NCBI GenBank assembly: GCA_964500675.1
Contig: CAZCNY010000006.1
Coordinates: 186,001-250,000 of the forward strand
Direction of reading: 5' to 3'
Source: CAMLJR01 sp964500675
GTDB taxonomy: Bacteria > Pseudomonadota > Gammaproteobacteria > Pseudomonadales > CAMLJR01
DNA length: 64,000 nucleotides
The notes beneath the pieces are model-generated. The model was not told the origin of the DNA. It worked only from the letters and a program-made list of their open reading frames with translations, and did not search any database. Both the position numbers and the translations under genes were made by a program. This document shows positions 1 through 8,541 of the stretch, piece after piece (position 1 is the first letter of the stretch; the number at the start of each line of letters is the position of its first letter).

Positions 1-608
1 TTGCGCCAACCCGCGCGCTCGATAATTTCCGCCAGCACCGCGCCTCGCCCCACAGTCATTCCGTTAGGTGCGTACACGGCCGCCAAACCGGATGGCGGCG
101 CGCCCGCTCCGCTTTGGCGTGCATTCATCACTGCGGCATCGATGCGCTGCAAGCGCCGCTCCATATCATCGACAACGCGCTGCGCTGCCGCTTCGGCGCC
201 GACCAACTCACCGAAATGCAAAATGTAAGCGCGCGTCTGTGCGAGATTTTGCGGCACGGACAATATCTCAACGCGATAACCGAGGCGCTGCAACGCTTGC
301 AGCAAGGTCACATCAGTGTATTCGCCAGCCAGAATCAAATCGGGATTTTGCGGCAGCACCGATTCGATCGAAGCGTGATTGGTGGGGACGCCCTGCGCCG
401 CCGCCGCCATGTACGAAATGTCCCGATGCGCGGCCAAATCGGTCACCGAGGCGATGCGCGCGCGCGGCACCAGCATGAGCAGCAGCTGATCGGTGCAGAG
501 ATTGAGCGAAGCGATACGCTGCGGCAGCACGGTGCGGGCATATACCGGCAATGGCCGCCACAGCAGGCAGACAATCGCAAATAAAAACAACGTCGACTTG
601 TTGAACAT
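1..608 (-). CDS. ABC transporter substrate-binding protein, BtuF/FepB type (3' part off the window)
   Basis: Partial gene read leftward from an ATG at 608 and still open at base 1, so only about 202 codons are seen. The N-terminus MFNKSTLFLFAIVCLLW is a signal peptide. It is followed by RIASLNLCTDQLLLML and later NPDLILAGEYTD, the pattern of periplasmic binding proteins for B12 or ferric siderophores (Peripla_BP_2 fold). Such proteins deliver ligand to an inner-membrane BtuCD/FhuBC-type permease. The window also holds a B12 receptor and cobalamin salvage genes, so B12 or corrinoid is a reasonable ligand, but that is inference; the sequence alone does not separate cobalamin from iron chelates. 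It is divergent from xseB. No strong ribosome binding site is visible ahead of the ATG. Confidence 0.8.
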   Translation of the reverse strand, partial: MFNKSTLFLFAIVCLLWRPLPVYARTVLPQRIASLNLCTDQLLLMLVPRARIASVTDLAAHRDISYMAAAAQGVPTNHASIESVLPQNPDLILAGEYTDVTLLQALQRLGYRVEILSVPQNLAQTRAYILHFGELVGAEAAAQRVVDDMERRLQRIDAAVMNARQSGAGAPPSGLAAVYAPNGMTVGRGAVLAEIIERAGWR

Positions 609-725
609 GGGCGGGCGTCATCGGCAAAACGGCCGGGATCATATCACACAGGAAATTCGCTCCCGCGGCAGTTTATAATGGCCGCTTCTACGACGCATAC
701 CGTGCATGAAATAAAGCGGACGATC

Positions 726-986
726 ATGGCGAAAAGTAAAAAACCCGTTGCTAAAGAATCTCAGAATTTCGAACAAGCGCTGAGTGAGCTCGAAGCATTG
801 GTCGCGGCGATGGAAAGCGGCGATATGACGCTAGAGGAATCCTTGCAAGCGTTTGAAACGGGCGTGCGCCTCACGCGCGAATGCCAGCAGACTCTGCAAC
901 AGGCCGAGCAAAAAGTGCAATTGCTGCTGGCCGACGATGGCACCACCACCGATTTTCCCGAAACCGACAGCGACTCCTCGCAATAA
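726..986 (+). CDS. xseB: Exodeoxyribonuclease VII small subunit
   Basis: 86 residues, close to the 80 of E. coli XseB. The core FEQALSELEALVAAMESGDM followed by TLEESLQAFETGVRL and a leucine/glutamine-rich helix is the family signature. XseB packs in several copies around one XseA subunit to form exonuclease VII, which degrades single-stranded DNA in the cytoplasm. The ATG at 726 is preferred over an upstream in-frame ATG at 678 because it begins the conserved region after a short lysine-rich lead. It is the first gene of the classical xseB-ispA-dxs group; ispA starts 15 bp after its stop, so co-transcription is likely. Confidence 0.95.
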   Translation: MAKSKKPVAKESQNFEQALSELEALVAAMESGDMTLEESLQAFETGVRLTRECQQTLQQAEQKVQLLLADDGTTTDFPETDSDSSQ

Positions 987-1001
987 CCGAGACTGCGCGC
1001 A

Positions 1002-1946
1002 ATGATTGCACCATCCATGACCGCACAAGCCGCTCTCGCGTTTGACGAATACAGCGCGCAATGCCGCGCGCGCGTACAAGCCGCGCTTGCGCTGCATCTC
1101 GGCACGCGCGATTCGGAATTCGCCGCGGATGCCGCACCGTATTTGCAGCGATTGTTCGAGGCCATGCGCTACAGCTTGCTCAACGGCGGCAAGCGCGTGC
1201 GCCCGCTACTCGTCTACGCGTCCGCGGGCGCGATCAGCGACCACGTAAACACCGATGCACTCGATCAAATCGCCTGCGCGGTCGAATACATTCACGCCTA
1301 TTCGCTCGTACACGACGATTTGCCCGCGATGGACGACGACGATCTGCGCCGCGGCAATCCGACCTGCCACCGCCAATTCGACGAAGCCACTGCGATTCTC
1401 GCGGGCGATGCGTTGCAGACACGCGCATTTGAATTACTCGCGCAAATTTCGCAAGTGTCGGCAGAACGGAAAATCCAGTTAATTCTTACGCTGGCCAGCG
1501 CCAGCGGCGCGCGCGGCATGGTCGGCGGCCAGGCCATCGATCTCGATGCGGTGCAAAAGCAGATCGATTTGCCGCACCTCGAAACCATGCATCGCCTCAA
1601 AACCGGTGCGCTGATCCGCGCCGCCGTGCGCATGGGCGCGCTCGCAGCGGGCGCAGACGCAATGCAACTCGACGCACTCGACCGCTACGCCGCCACGATC
1701 GGGCTGTCCTTTCAAGTGCAGGACGATATTCTCGACGTCACCAGCGACACCGCCACGCTCGGCAAGCGTCAGGGCGCCGATATCAAGCGCGACAAACCGA
1801 CCTACCCGGCCTTATTGGGACTCGATGCCGCGCGCCGGAAAACCTCTGACCTGCATGCCGAAGCGCTGGAGGCGCTTGTGGAATTCGGTGCGCGTGCACG
1901 GTACCTGCGCGATCTTTCGGCGTTCATTGTCGAGCGCAAGAGTTAA
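1002..1946 (+). CDS. ispA: Farnesyl diphosphate synthase (geranyltranstransferase)
   Basis: 314 residues; E. coli IspA has 299. It condenses isopentenyl diphosphate with dimethylallyl and then geranyl diphosphate to make farnesyl diphosphate, the precursor of quinone side chains and undecaprenyl phosphate. Both aspartate-rich metal sites are intact: DDLPAMDDDDLRRG near residues 104-117 and DDILDVT near 241-247. GGKRVRP (near 62-68) and GGQAIDLDA are further family motifs. An alternative ATG lies five codons downstream (1017). It sits between xseB and a PilZ gene; dxs, which feeds the same pathway, follows the PilZ gene. Confidence 0.96.
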   Translation: MIAPSMTAQAALAFDEYSAQCRARVQAALALHLGTRDSEFAADAAPYLQRLFEAMRYSLLNGGKRVRPLLVYASAGAISDHVNTDALDQIACAVEYIHAYSLVHDDLPAMDDDDLRRGNPTCHRQFDEATAILAGDALQTRAFELLAQISQVSAERKIQLILTLASASGARGMVGGQAIDLDAVQKQIDLPHLETMHRLKTGALIRAAVRMGALAAGADAMQLDALDRYAATIGLSFQVQDDILDVTSDTATLGKRQGADIKRDKPTYPALLGLDAARRKTSDLHAEALEALVEFGARARYLRDLSAFIVERKS

Positions 1947-2028
1947 AGTGAGCATGCAGAGCGTGGGATAAAGCGAGAAGAACGTGCAGCCGCAAAATAA
2001 GTCGCGGCTGTCCGATCCTTAGATTGCG

Positions 2029-2433
2029 ATGAATAACGACGCCTTTAGTCGTTTAGGGAGCGAGGGTACCGTGGCGGACAATTCAGAGCGTCGTCGTGAG
2101 AATCGTGTAGAGGTGGCTTGGAAGGCCAAGGTGGGATCGAGAATTTTAGGGATCGAACCTGCCATAGTGAAAAACGTTTCGCTGAGCGGGGTGTATTTCG
2201 AGACCCGGCTGACACTTCCTGAACACAACAAGATTTTTTTGGAAAGTCACCTTGAGCACGCCGGCAACACTCATACGTTGTTGGTCGAATGCGAGGTGAT
2301 GCGCTATGTATCGACCAATCGACCTGAGATTCACGGTTACGGCGCCCAGTTCGTAAAGCTCGGCAAAGCCAATCTGACATTCCTGTTGCCGCTCATTGCG
2401 GAATTATGGTTACAACAGCGCGATCGGGCATGA
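2029..2433 (+). CDS. PilZ domain protein (putative c-di-GMP receptor)
   Basis: 134 residues, essentially a single PilZ domain. The c-di-GMP binding signature is visible as RRRENR near residues 22-27 followed by NVSLSGVYFET near 49-59, where the usual D/NxSxxG motif starts with Asn. PilZ domains bind cyclic di-GMP in the cytoplasm and alter motility, polysaccharide or secretion machinery; the partner here is unknown. The gene splits the normally adjacent ispA and dxs: its 5' side leaves an 82-bp gap after ispA and its 3' end overlaps the upstream in-frame extension of dxs but not the chosen dxs start. Two cyclic di-GMP enzymes are encoded within 20 kb. Confidence 0.85.
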   Translation: MNNDAFSRLGSEGTVADNSERRRENRVEVAWKAKVGSRILGIEPAIVKNVSLSGVYFETRLTLPEHNKIFLESHLEHAGNTHTLLVECEVMRYVSTNRPEIHGYGAQFVKLGKANLTFLLPLIAELWLQQRDRA

Positions 2434-2498
2434 TCGCCTCAAACCGTGACGTTTCGTTTACAATTGCCGCCTTTACTTCAGGCCACCAGCATCGCGAC

Positions 2499-4433
2499 AT
2501 GTTTCACGAAATCCCGCGCCAACGCCCGCTGACACCGCTGCTCGATCGCATCGACAGCCCGGCCGATCTGCGCGCGCTGGAAGAATCCGAGCTGCCGCAG
2601 CTCGCCTACCAATTGCGCGAGTTTCTGCTGTACACGGTGGGCCAAACCGGCGGGCATTTCGGCGCCGGGCTCGGCGTGGTCGAACTGACCATCGCGCTGC
2701 ATTATCTCTACGCAACACCGATCGATCGCCTGGTGTGGGATGTGGGCCACCAGACCTATCCACACAAGATTCTCACAGGCCGGCGCGAACGCATGGCGAC
2801 GATGCGTCAGCTCGACGGCCTCGCCGCCTTTCCAAAACGCGGCGAGAGCGAGTACGACACCTTCGGCGTCGGCCATTCGAGCACGAGCATCAGCGCCGCG
2901 CTCGGCATGGCGATCGCGGCTAAGCACGAGGGGTTAGGGCGCAAAACCGTGGCCGTGATCGGCGACGGCGCGATGACGGCGGGCATGGCGTTCGAGGCGC
3001 TGACGCACGCCGCGCATTGTGGCACCGACATGCTCGTGATTCTCAACGACAACCAGATGTCGATCTCGCACAACAAAGGCGGACTCAACACCTACTTCTC
3101 AAAAATCTGGGCGTCGCGCACGTACAACAATTTGCGCAGCGGCAGCAAAAAAGTGCTGTCGAAAATTCCGCCAGCGTGGGATTTCGCAAAACGCATCGAA
3201 GAGCACATGAAAGGTTTTGTCGCACCCGCGACGTTATTTGAAGAATTGGGTTTCAATTACGTCGGTCCGATCGACGGGCACGATCTGCCCAATCTCGTAC
3301 AGACAATTCGCAATATGCGCGAACTCAAAGGTCCGCTGCTGCTGCATGTCATGACGCAGAAAGGTAAAGGTTTCGCGCCGGCTGAAAACGATCCCGTCGG
3401 CTATCACGCGCTATCGAAACTCGAACCGCAAAAAACCGCGGCCGACATTGCGCCTGCGAAAAAAGGCCCCCCGTATCAAAAAGGTCCAAAGTATCAAGAC
3501 GTGTTCGGCCGCTGGCTGTGCGATATGGCCGAGCGCGAGCCGAACCTTATCGGCATCACCCCCGCGATGTGCGAAGGCTCGGGCATGGTCGAGTTTTCGC
3601 AGCGCTTCGCCGATCGCTATTACGATGTCGCCATCGCCGAGCAGCATGCGGTCACACTCGCCGCCGGCATGGCATGCGACGGTTTAAAACCCGTCGTCGC
3701 GATTTATTCGACATTTTTACAGCGCGCTTACGATCAATTGATTCACGATGTCGCGCTGCAAAATCTCGACGTGTTATTCGCGATCGATCGCGCCGGACTC
3801 GTCGGCGAAGACGGCCCGACCCACGCGGGCGCGTTCGACCTGAGCTATCTGCGCTGCGTGCCTAACATGCTCGTGATGGTGCCGTCGGACGAAAACGAAA
3901 CGCGGCAATCGCTGTACACGGGCTTCGCGCACAACGGCCCCGCTGCCGTGCGCTACCCGCGCGGCACCGGCCCGAACGTTCAGATCGAAAAAGAGATGAC
4001 AGCATTGCCGCTCGGCAAAGGCGTTATTCGCCGCGAAGGCAAGCAAGTCGCGATTTTAAATTTCGGCGCATTGCTCGCGAACGCGCTGCCCGTCGCCGAG
4101 AAACTCAACGCCACCGTCGCCGATATGCGCTTCGTCAAACCGCTCGATGAAGAATTGATTCGCGAACTCGCCGAACGACACACCCTGCTCGTCACGCTCG
4201 AAGAAAACGCGATTCAAGGCGGCGCCGGCAGCGCCGTGCTCGAATACCTCAGCGCCAACCAAATCGCGGTGCCGGTGTTGCAGCTCGGCTTGCCCGATGC
4301 CTACATCGAACACGGCACCCACGCGCAACAACTTGCGCAATGCGGACTCGACGCCGCCGGTATTGAAGCGAGCATCGTGCGACGTTTGCAACAACTCGGC
4401 GTGCGCACATTGCAGCCGCTCGCTGCGCAGTAA
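2499..4433 (+). CDS. dxs: 1-deoxy-D-xylulose-5-phosphate synthase
   Basis: 644 residues from the ATG at 2499 (E. coli Dxs 620). A longer in-frame reading from 2406 exists, but MFHEIPRQRPLTPLLDRI is the usual family N-terminus. The enzyme joins pyruvate and glyceraldehyde 3-phosphate with thiamine diphosphate, the first step of the MEP isoprenoid pathway. The thiamine-binding segment GDGAMTAGMAFEAL ... NDNQMSIS, the catalytic glutamate region AEQHAVTLAAGMA, and DRAGLVGEDGPTHAGAFD of the pyrimidine domain are all intact, and the C-terminal transketolase domain is full length. Its usual partner ispA lies one gene upstream. Confidence 0.97.
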   Translation: MFHEIPRQRPLTPLLDRIDSPADLRALEESELPQLAYQLREFLLYTVGQTGGHFGAGLGVVELTIALHYLYATPIDRLVWDVGHQTYPHKILTGRRERMATMRQLDGLAAFPKRGESEYDTFGVGHSSTSISAALGMAIAAKHEGLGRKTVAVIGDGAMTAGMAFEALTHAAHCGTDMLVILNDNQMSISHNKGGLNTYFSKIWASRTYNNLRSGSKKVLSKIPPAWDFAKRIEEHMKGFVAPATLFEELGFNYVGPIDGHDLPNLVQTIRNMRELKGPLLLHVMTQKGKGFAPAENDPVGYHALSKLEPQKTAADIAPAKKGPPYQKGPKYQDVFGRWLCDMAEREPNLIGITPAMCEGSGMVEFSQRFADRYYDVAIAEQHAVTLAAGMACDGLKPVVAIYSTFLQRAYDQLIHDVALQNLDVLFAIDRAGLVGEDGPTHAGAFDLSYLRCVPNMLVMVPSDENETRQSLYTGFAHNGPAAVRYPRGTGPNVQIEKEMTALPLGKGVIRREGKQVAILNFGALLANALPVAEKLNATVADMRFVKPLDEELIRELAERHTLLVTLEENAIQGGAGSAVLEYLSANQIAVPVLQLGLPDAYIEHGTHAQQLAQCGLDAAGIEASIVRRLQQLGVRTLQPLAAQ

Positions 4434-4444
4434 ATACCGCTCCG

Positions 4445-4651
4445 TTAACGCCGCAGAAAAGTCAACAGCACACTCAGCAACACGCTGACAATCAGCATCG
4501 ACGTAATCGGAATAAAAATTTTGCCGTGCCCGGATTCGATGCGAATATCGCCGGGCAGACGCCCGAACCAATTGAGCGTCCATGGCGCGAACTGCAACAG
4601 AGATCCTAAAGCGACGAGAGCAATGCCCGCGATTATCAGCCAGCGTGCCAT
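4445..4651 (-). CDS. DUF2905 family small membrane protein
   Basis: 68 residues with two hydrophobic helices (about 4-24 and 46-64) separated by NWFGRLPGDIRIES. The FGRLPGDI stretch is characteristic of the DUF2905 family of short inner-membrane proteins. Function is unknown. It lies tail to tail with dxs and begins 9 bp after the stop of ribA on the same strand, so it is probably the last gene of a ribA-DUF2905 transcript. Confidence 0.85.
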   Translation of the reverse strand: MARWLIIAGIALVALGSLLQFAPWTLNWFGRLPGDIRIESGHGKIFIPITSMLIVSVLLSVLLTFLRR

Positions 4652-4660
4652 TGACGCCGC

Positions 4661-5263
4661 TCACGCCTCATCCTGATGATCGATCATGTGACCGAGTTTG
4701 CCGGCTTTCGTCGATAGATATTTTGCGTTGTGCGGATTGCGGCCCGTCTGCAACGCGATGCGCTCGGCCACCTGGATACCCAATTGCTGCAGCGCCTCGA
4801 CTTTGCGCGGATTATTCGTCATCAATTTGACCGAGCGAATGTGCAAATGATCGAGCATCGCCTTGCAGATGCTGTAGTCGCGCATATCGGCACCGAAACC
4901 CAATTGCTCGTTGGCTTCGACCGTATCGGCGCCTTGATCCTGTAATTGATAGGCGCGAATTTTGTTGAGCAAACCGATACCGCGGCCTTCCTGGCGCAGG
5001 TACAACAATGCGCCGCGGCCCTCCTGCGCAATTTTTTGCAGCGCCGCTTCCAATTGCGAACCGCAATCGCAGCGCAGACTGAACAGCGCATCGCCCGTCA
5101 AACATTCCGAATGCAACCGGCACAGCACCGGCGCGCCATCGTCGACCGCGCCGAGCGTGAGCACCACATGCTCCTTATCGTTTTCGGTATCTTCGAAGCC
5201 ATGCATATCGAATACGGCCCACGGCGTGGGCAGGCGCGATGTGGCGACGTAGCGGATTGACAC
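4661..5263 (-). CDS. ribA: GTP cyclohydrolase II
   Basis: 200 residues (E. coli RibA 196). Catalyses the first committed step of riboflavin synthesis, opening GTP to 2,5-diamino-6-ribosylamino-4-pyrimidinone 5'-phosphate with release of formate and pyrophosphate. Zinc ligands Cys54, Cys65 and Cys67 in SECLTGDALFSLRCDCG fall at the same residue numbers as in E. coli, and the RQEGRGIGL phosphate-binding motif is present. It is separated by 50 kb from the other rib genes. The RibBA protein encoded at 55.0-56.1 kb lacks these residues in its C-terminal domain, so this gene is expected to supply the activity. Confidence 0.97.
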   Translation of the reverse strand: MSIRYVATSRLPTPWAVFDMHGFEDTENDKEHVVLTLGAVDDGAPVLCRLHSECLTGDALFSLRCDCGSQLEAALQKIAQEGRGALLYLRQEGRGIGLLNKIRAYQLQDQGADTVEANEQLGFGADMRDYSICKAMLDHLHIRSVKLMTNNPRKVEALQQLGIQVAERIALQTGRNPHNAKYLSTKAGKLGHMIDHQDEA

Positions 5264-5452
5264 AACAGAACCTCGGCGGGCAAATTTCGTGAACGGCGCA
5301 GTTTACCAGTGTAGGGCGCCCGCAGCGAATCGGCGCGATCCCGGCACTTGTGTTTGTTGCCGCCACCGTTGACCATTTCACGAGATGAAGCAGCCGTGCG
5401 GTGACGCCCGCGCGTCTGCAATCGAACGTACTCAACCTTAGGGGTAGCGCCG

Positions 5453-6757
5453 TTGCCAACTGCTTCCACAACGATGCTCAGCGCGACGATCACGCGGATT
5501 TACCGCGAAGAATCGCGGCGCGTGCTGGCGACACTGATCCGCTTGCTCGGCGATTTCGATCTCGCCGAAGAGGCATTGCACGATGCGTTCACCGCCGCGC
5601 TTTTGCAGTGGCCGCACGAAGGTATTCCCGCTCACCCGCGCGCATGGCTGGTATCGGCGGGGCGCTTCAAAGCGATTGATCAATTGCGCAAGCGCGCGCG
5701 CTTCGATACGTCAATCGCGCAAATCGCCCAGCAATTTCTGATCGATATGGAAAATGCGGGCGATGCGGAAAGCGCTGGCGAAGCGGATGCGCTGTCGATC
5801 GTCGACGATCAGTTGCGCTTGATTTTCACCTGCTGTCATCCGAGTTTATCCGCGGAGGCGCAAGTTGCGCTGACATTGCGCGAAGTCTGCGGGCTGACCA
5901 CCGAGGAAATCGCGCGCGCATTTCTCAGCGCTCCCGCGACTATCGCGCAGCGCATCGTGCGCGCGAAAGCGAAAATTCGCGCTGCAAAAATTCCTTACGA
6001 AATCCCCGCGCAGGATGAATTGCCGGCTCGGCTCGATATCGTCCTGCAAGTGATTTATCTCGTCTTCAACGAGGGTTATTCCGCGGCGGTAGGCGACCGA
6101 TTGATACGCGAACATCTCATCCTCGAAGCAATTCGCCTCGGCCGCTTGCTGGTCGAGCTTTTTCTTGTCAAATTGGCGCCCGATGCCGAAACGATGAGCT
6201 TGCTCGCACTGATGTTATTGCATGCATCGCGCACCGCCGCGCGCACCGATGCGAACGGCGATATGATTCTGCTCGACGCGCAGGATCGCACGCGGTGGAA
6301 TCGCGAGCAGATTCGCGAAGGTTCGGCCTTGGTATTGCGCGCACTCAATACGCGCCGCGTTGGCCCTTACACGATTCAAGCCGCGATCGCCGCCGTGCAT
6401 TCCGAGGCGACGAGCGCCGCCGCAACGGATTGGATGCAAATCGTCGGCCTTTACGATGTCCTGCTGCGCATCAATCCATCACCCATTGTCGAGCTGAATC
6501 GCGCCGTCGCCATTGCGATGCGCGATAGCTCCGAGCACGGTTTGTCATTGATCGATGCGATTCTGGCGCGCGGCGATCTGACCGATTACCACCTGGCGCA
6601 CGCGGCACGCGCCGACCTGCTGCGCCGGCTCGACCGCCGCGCCGAAGCCAAAGACGCGTATACTCGGGCGCTCGGGTTGGTAAAAAGCGAACCGGAGCGC
6701 CGCTTTCTCGAACGCCGTCTGGCCGAACTCGACGCGCCCCGATTCGACACACGATAA
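5453..6757 (+). CDS. ECF42-type RNA polymerase sigma factor with C-terminal TPR-like extension
   Basis: 434 residues. Residues about 12-80 form sigma region 2 and about 128-180 region 4 (LTLREVCGLTTEEIARAFL); the remaining 250 residues are the helical extension that distinguishes the ECF42 group from ordinary 180-residue ECF factors. No anti-sigma gene is adjacent, which is typical for this group. ECF42 factors are usually encoded beside small DGPF/YCII proteins, and such an operon follows here. A TTG start at 5453 is chosen because AGGGG (5440-5444) lies 8 bp upstream; an ATG at 5474 has no such site. It is divergent from ribA. What activates it cannot be read from the sequence. Confidence 0.9.
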   Translation: MPTASTTMLSATITRIYREESRRVLATLIRLLGDFDLAEEALHDAFTAALLQWPHEGIPAHPRAWLVSAGRFKAIDQLRKRARFDTSIAQIAQQFLIDMENAGDAESAGEADALSIVDDQLRLIFTCCHPSLSAEAQVALTLREVCGLTTEEIARAFLSAPATIAQRIVRAKAKIRAAKIPYEIPAQDELPARLDIVLQVIYLVFNEGYSAAVGDRLIREHLILEAIRLGRLLVELFLVKLAPDAETMSLLALMLLHASRTAARTDANGDMILLDAQDRTRWNREQIREGSALVLRALNTRRVGPYTIQAAIAAVHSEATSAAATDWMQIVGLYDVLLRINPSPIVELNRAVAIAMRDSSEHGLSLIDAILARGDLTDYHLAHAARADLLRRLDRRAEAKDAYTRALGLVKSEPERRFLERRLAELDAPRFDTR

Positions 6758-6792
6758 CTTCACAATAAAAAATTAAAAATTTTTGCGCAGAC

Positions 6793-6819
6793 TGTCGATT
6801 TCGCTCGCTCCCACGCGAC
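6793..6819 (+). promoter_or_regulatory. Putative ECF42-dependent promoter
   Basis: TGTCGA at 6793-6798 and CGAC at 6816-6819 are separated by 17 bp, about 45 bp upstream of the first gene of the VOC/DHFR-like/SRPBCC/YCII operon. As I recall it, the reported ECF42 target motif is TGTCGA in the -35 and CGA/TC in the -10 region. The match is in the expected place just after the sigma gene. I saw no second copy ahead of the sigma gene or the other operon genes. Confidence 0.6.
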
Positions 6820-6862
6820 TAATGCATGAAGACAATACTTAGCCAATCAGGAGGAGCACATC

Positions 6863-7282
6863 ATGAACATGAACCCTTATTTGAATTTTCACGACCAATG
6901 CGAAGCCGCATTCAACTTTTACTGCAAGGCACTCGGCGGAAAAATCGACGGCATTTTGCGTAACGGCGAATCGCCCATGCACGAAAAAGTGCCGCAAGAA
7001 CGCCATCATCTCGTGATGCACGCGCAGATGTCGATCGGCTCGCAGGTCATCATGGGCGCGGATATGCCGCGCGACATGCATAAGCCCGGCGGCTCGATCG
7101 CGATCACCATCAATTACGATACACCCGAAGAAGCGGAGCGCGTTTTCGCCGCGCTGTCCGAAGGTGCCACCATCAATATGCCGATCGGTCCGACTTTTTG
7201 GGCGAAGCGTTTCGGCGCACTGACGGATAAATTCGGTATACCGTGGCTCGTCAACGGCGGCTTCCTACATCCGCAATCGTGA
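6863..7282 (+). CDS. VOC superfamily (PhnB/YjdN-like) protein
   Basis: 139 residues. The start MNMNPYLNFHDQCEAAFNFY and the later GAITIN-like core (GGSIAITINYDTPEEAERVF) and GPTFWAKRFGALTDKFGIPW end are typical of the PhnB-like branch of the vicinal oxygen chelate fold, which includes glyoxalase and bleomycin-resistance relatives. The substrate is unknown. A strong GGAGGA site (6850-6855) precedes the ATG. It is the first of four short genes downstream of the ECF42 sigma factor and the presumed ECF42 promoter; proteins of this family are common partners of ECF42 factors. Confidence 0.88.
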   Translation: MNMNPYLNFHDQCEAAFNFYCKALGGKIDGILRNGESPMHEKVPQERHHLVMHAQMSIGSQVIMGADMPRDMHKPGGSIAITINYDTPEEAERVFAALSEGATINMPIGPTFWAKRFGALTDKFGIPWLVNGGFLHPQS

Positions 7283-7351
7283 TTTTTTGCGAATACTTTT
7301 TTTCGAATACTTTTCACTAATTTGCCAATACGTCGCCAAACGGAAAAGATC

Positions 7352-7999
7352 ATGTCAAAACTTCGCGTCGAAAGCCTGTCGATGTCTCTCGATGGATTTA
7401 TCGCAGGTCCGCATCAAAGTCTCGACAATCCATTGGGAGTTGGCGGCCCCGATTTGCATGCATGGGCATTTGCCACGCGCACCTTTCAAAACAAGGTGCT
7501 GGGCACCGACGCTGGTGCGACGGGAATCGATGATGATTTTGCCGCGCACGGTTTCGACAATATCGGCGCATGGATTCTCGGGCGCAATATGTTCGGTCCC
7601 ATTCGCGGTCCCTGGCCTGACGAAAACTGGAAAGGCTGGTGGGGCGACAATCCGCCCTACCATGTCCCCGCGTTCGTGCTCACGCATCATGCGCGCGCGC
7701 CGTTGACGATGGACGGAAATACCACGTTTCATTTCGTCACCGGCGGCATTCGCGAAGCGCTCGAACGCGCACGCGAAGCGGCGAATGGAAAAGATATTCG
7801 CATCGGCGGCGGCGCCAACACCGTTCAGCAATACCTGCGCGAAGGTTTGATCGACCAGATGCACATTGTCATCGCACCGGTTTTTCTCGGCAGCGGCGAA
7901 CGCTTATTCGAGAATGTCGATTTGCGTGCGCTCGGCTATGTTTGCACGCGACAGGTCGCTTCGGAAGCGGTGACGCACGTCCTTATTTCGCGGCGATAA
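7352..7999 (+). CDS. Dihydrofolate reductase-like (RibD C-terminal domain) protein
   Basis: 215 residues from the ATG at 7352; an in-frame extension to 7322 lacks conservation. The N-terminus KLRVESLSMSLDGFIAG, the central GAWILGRNMFGP and the C-terminal IRIGGGANTVQQYLREGLID are hallmarks of the RibD_C/DHFR-like reductase fold that binds NADPH. Members of this subgroup are neither the folate nor the riboflavin enzyme, and the substrate is unknown. It is the second gene of the ECF42-linked operon, 69 bp after the VOC gene. Confidence 0.85.
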   Translation: MSKLRVESLSMSLDGFIAGPHQSLDNPLGVGGPDLHAWAFATRTFQNKVLGTDAGATGIDDDFAAHGFDNIGAWILGRNMFGPIRGPWPDENWKGWWGDNPPYHVPAFVLTHHARAPLTMDGNTTFHFVTGGIREALERAREAANGKDIRIGGGANTVQQYLREGLIDQMHIVIAPVFLGSGERLFENVDLRALGYVCTRQVASEAVTHVLISRR

Positions 8000-8043
8000 G
8001 GTTCACGTATATAAATTGAAATTTATTAGTGAGGAGAAATGTC

Positions 8044-8487
8044 ATGACCAACACGGTGCGACTTCATCGCGTGCTGCGCACGCAACCGGAAAAAATTTAT
8101 CGCGCATTTCTCGATCCCGATGCGATGTGCAAATGGCTGCCTCCACACGGCTTCACCGGCAGAGTGCATCATTTGGATGCTAAAGTCGGCGGCACTTTCA
8201 AAATGTCATTCACCAACTTCTCCACGCGACACGCACACACGTTCGGCGGCGAATTTCTCGAACTCATACCCAATGAGCGCATCCGCCATACCGATAAATT
8301 CGACGATGCGAATTTATCCGGAGAAATGCAAACCACCATTTCTTTAAAACCGGTTTCCTGCGGAACTGAAATCACTATCGTGCAGGAAGGCGTTCCCGCC
8401 GTCATTCCGATCGAAGGTTGTTATGTCGGCTGGCAGGAATCGCTGACACTGCTCGCGCAACTTGTCGAACCGGAAATTCCGGATTAA
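8044..8487 (+). CDS. SRPBCC (AHSA1-like) domain protein
   Basis: 147 residues from the ATG at 8044, preceded by GAGGAG at 8031-8036. The pattern RTQPEKIYRAFLDPDAMCKW, GGTFKMSF, GGEFLELIPNERIRHTDKF and VGWQESLTLLAQLVE is that of the activator-of-Hsp90-ATPase-like START/SRPBCC family, small hydrophobic-pocket proteins. No ligand can be deduced. Third gene of the ECF42-linked operon; this family frequently travels with YCII and PhnB-like genes. Confidence 0.87.
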   Translation: MTNTVRLHRVLRTQPEKIYRAFLDPDAMCKWLPPHGFTGRVHHLDAKVGGTFKMSFTNFSTRHAHTFGGEFLELIPNERIRHTDKFDDANLSGEMQTTISLKPVSCGTEITIVQEGVPAVIPIEGCYVGWQESLTLLAQLVEPEIPD

Positions 8488-8541
8488 TCGGCACGAAATA
8501 AAATCGCGTTTACGACGCCATGTTTCTACCGGATCGCCATC

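Noticed and set aside
114..584. 156-residue plus-strand reading frame at the left edge
   Set aside because: It is antisense to a recognisable periplasmic binding protein that reads from 608 to the window edge; the plus-strand translation has no family features.
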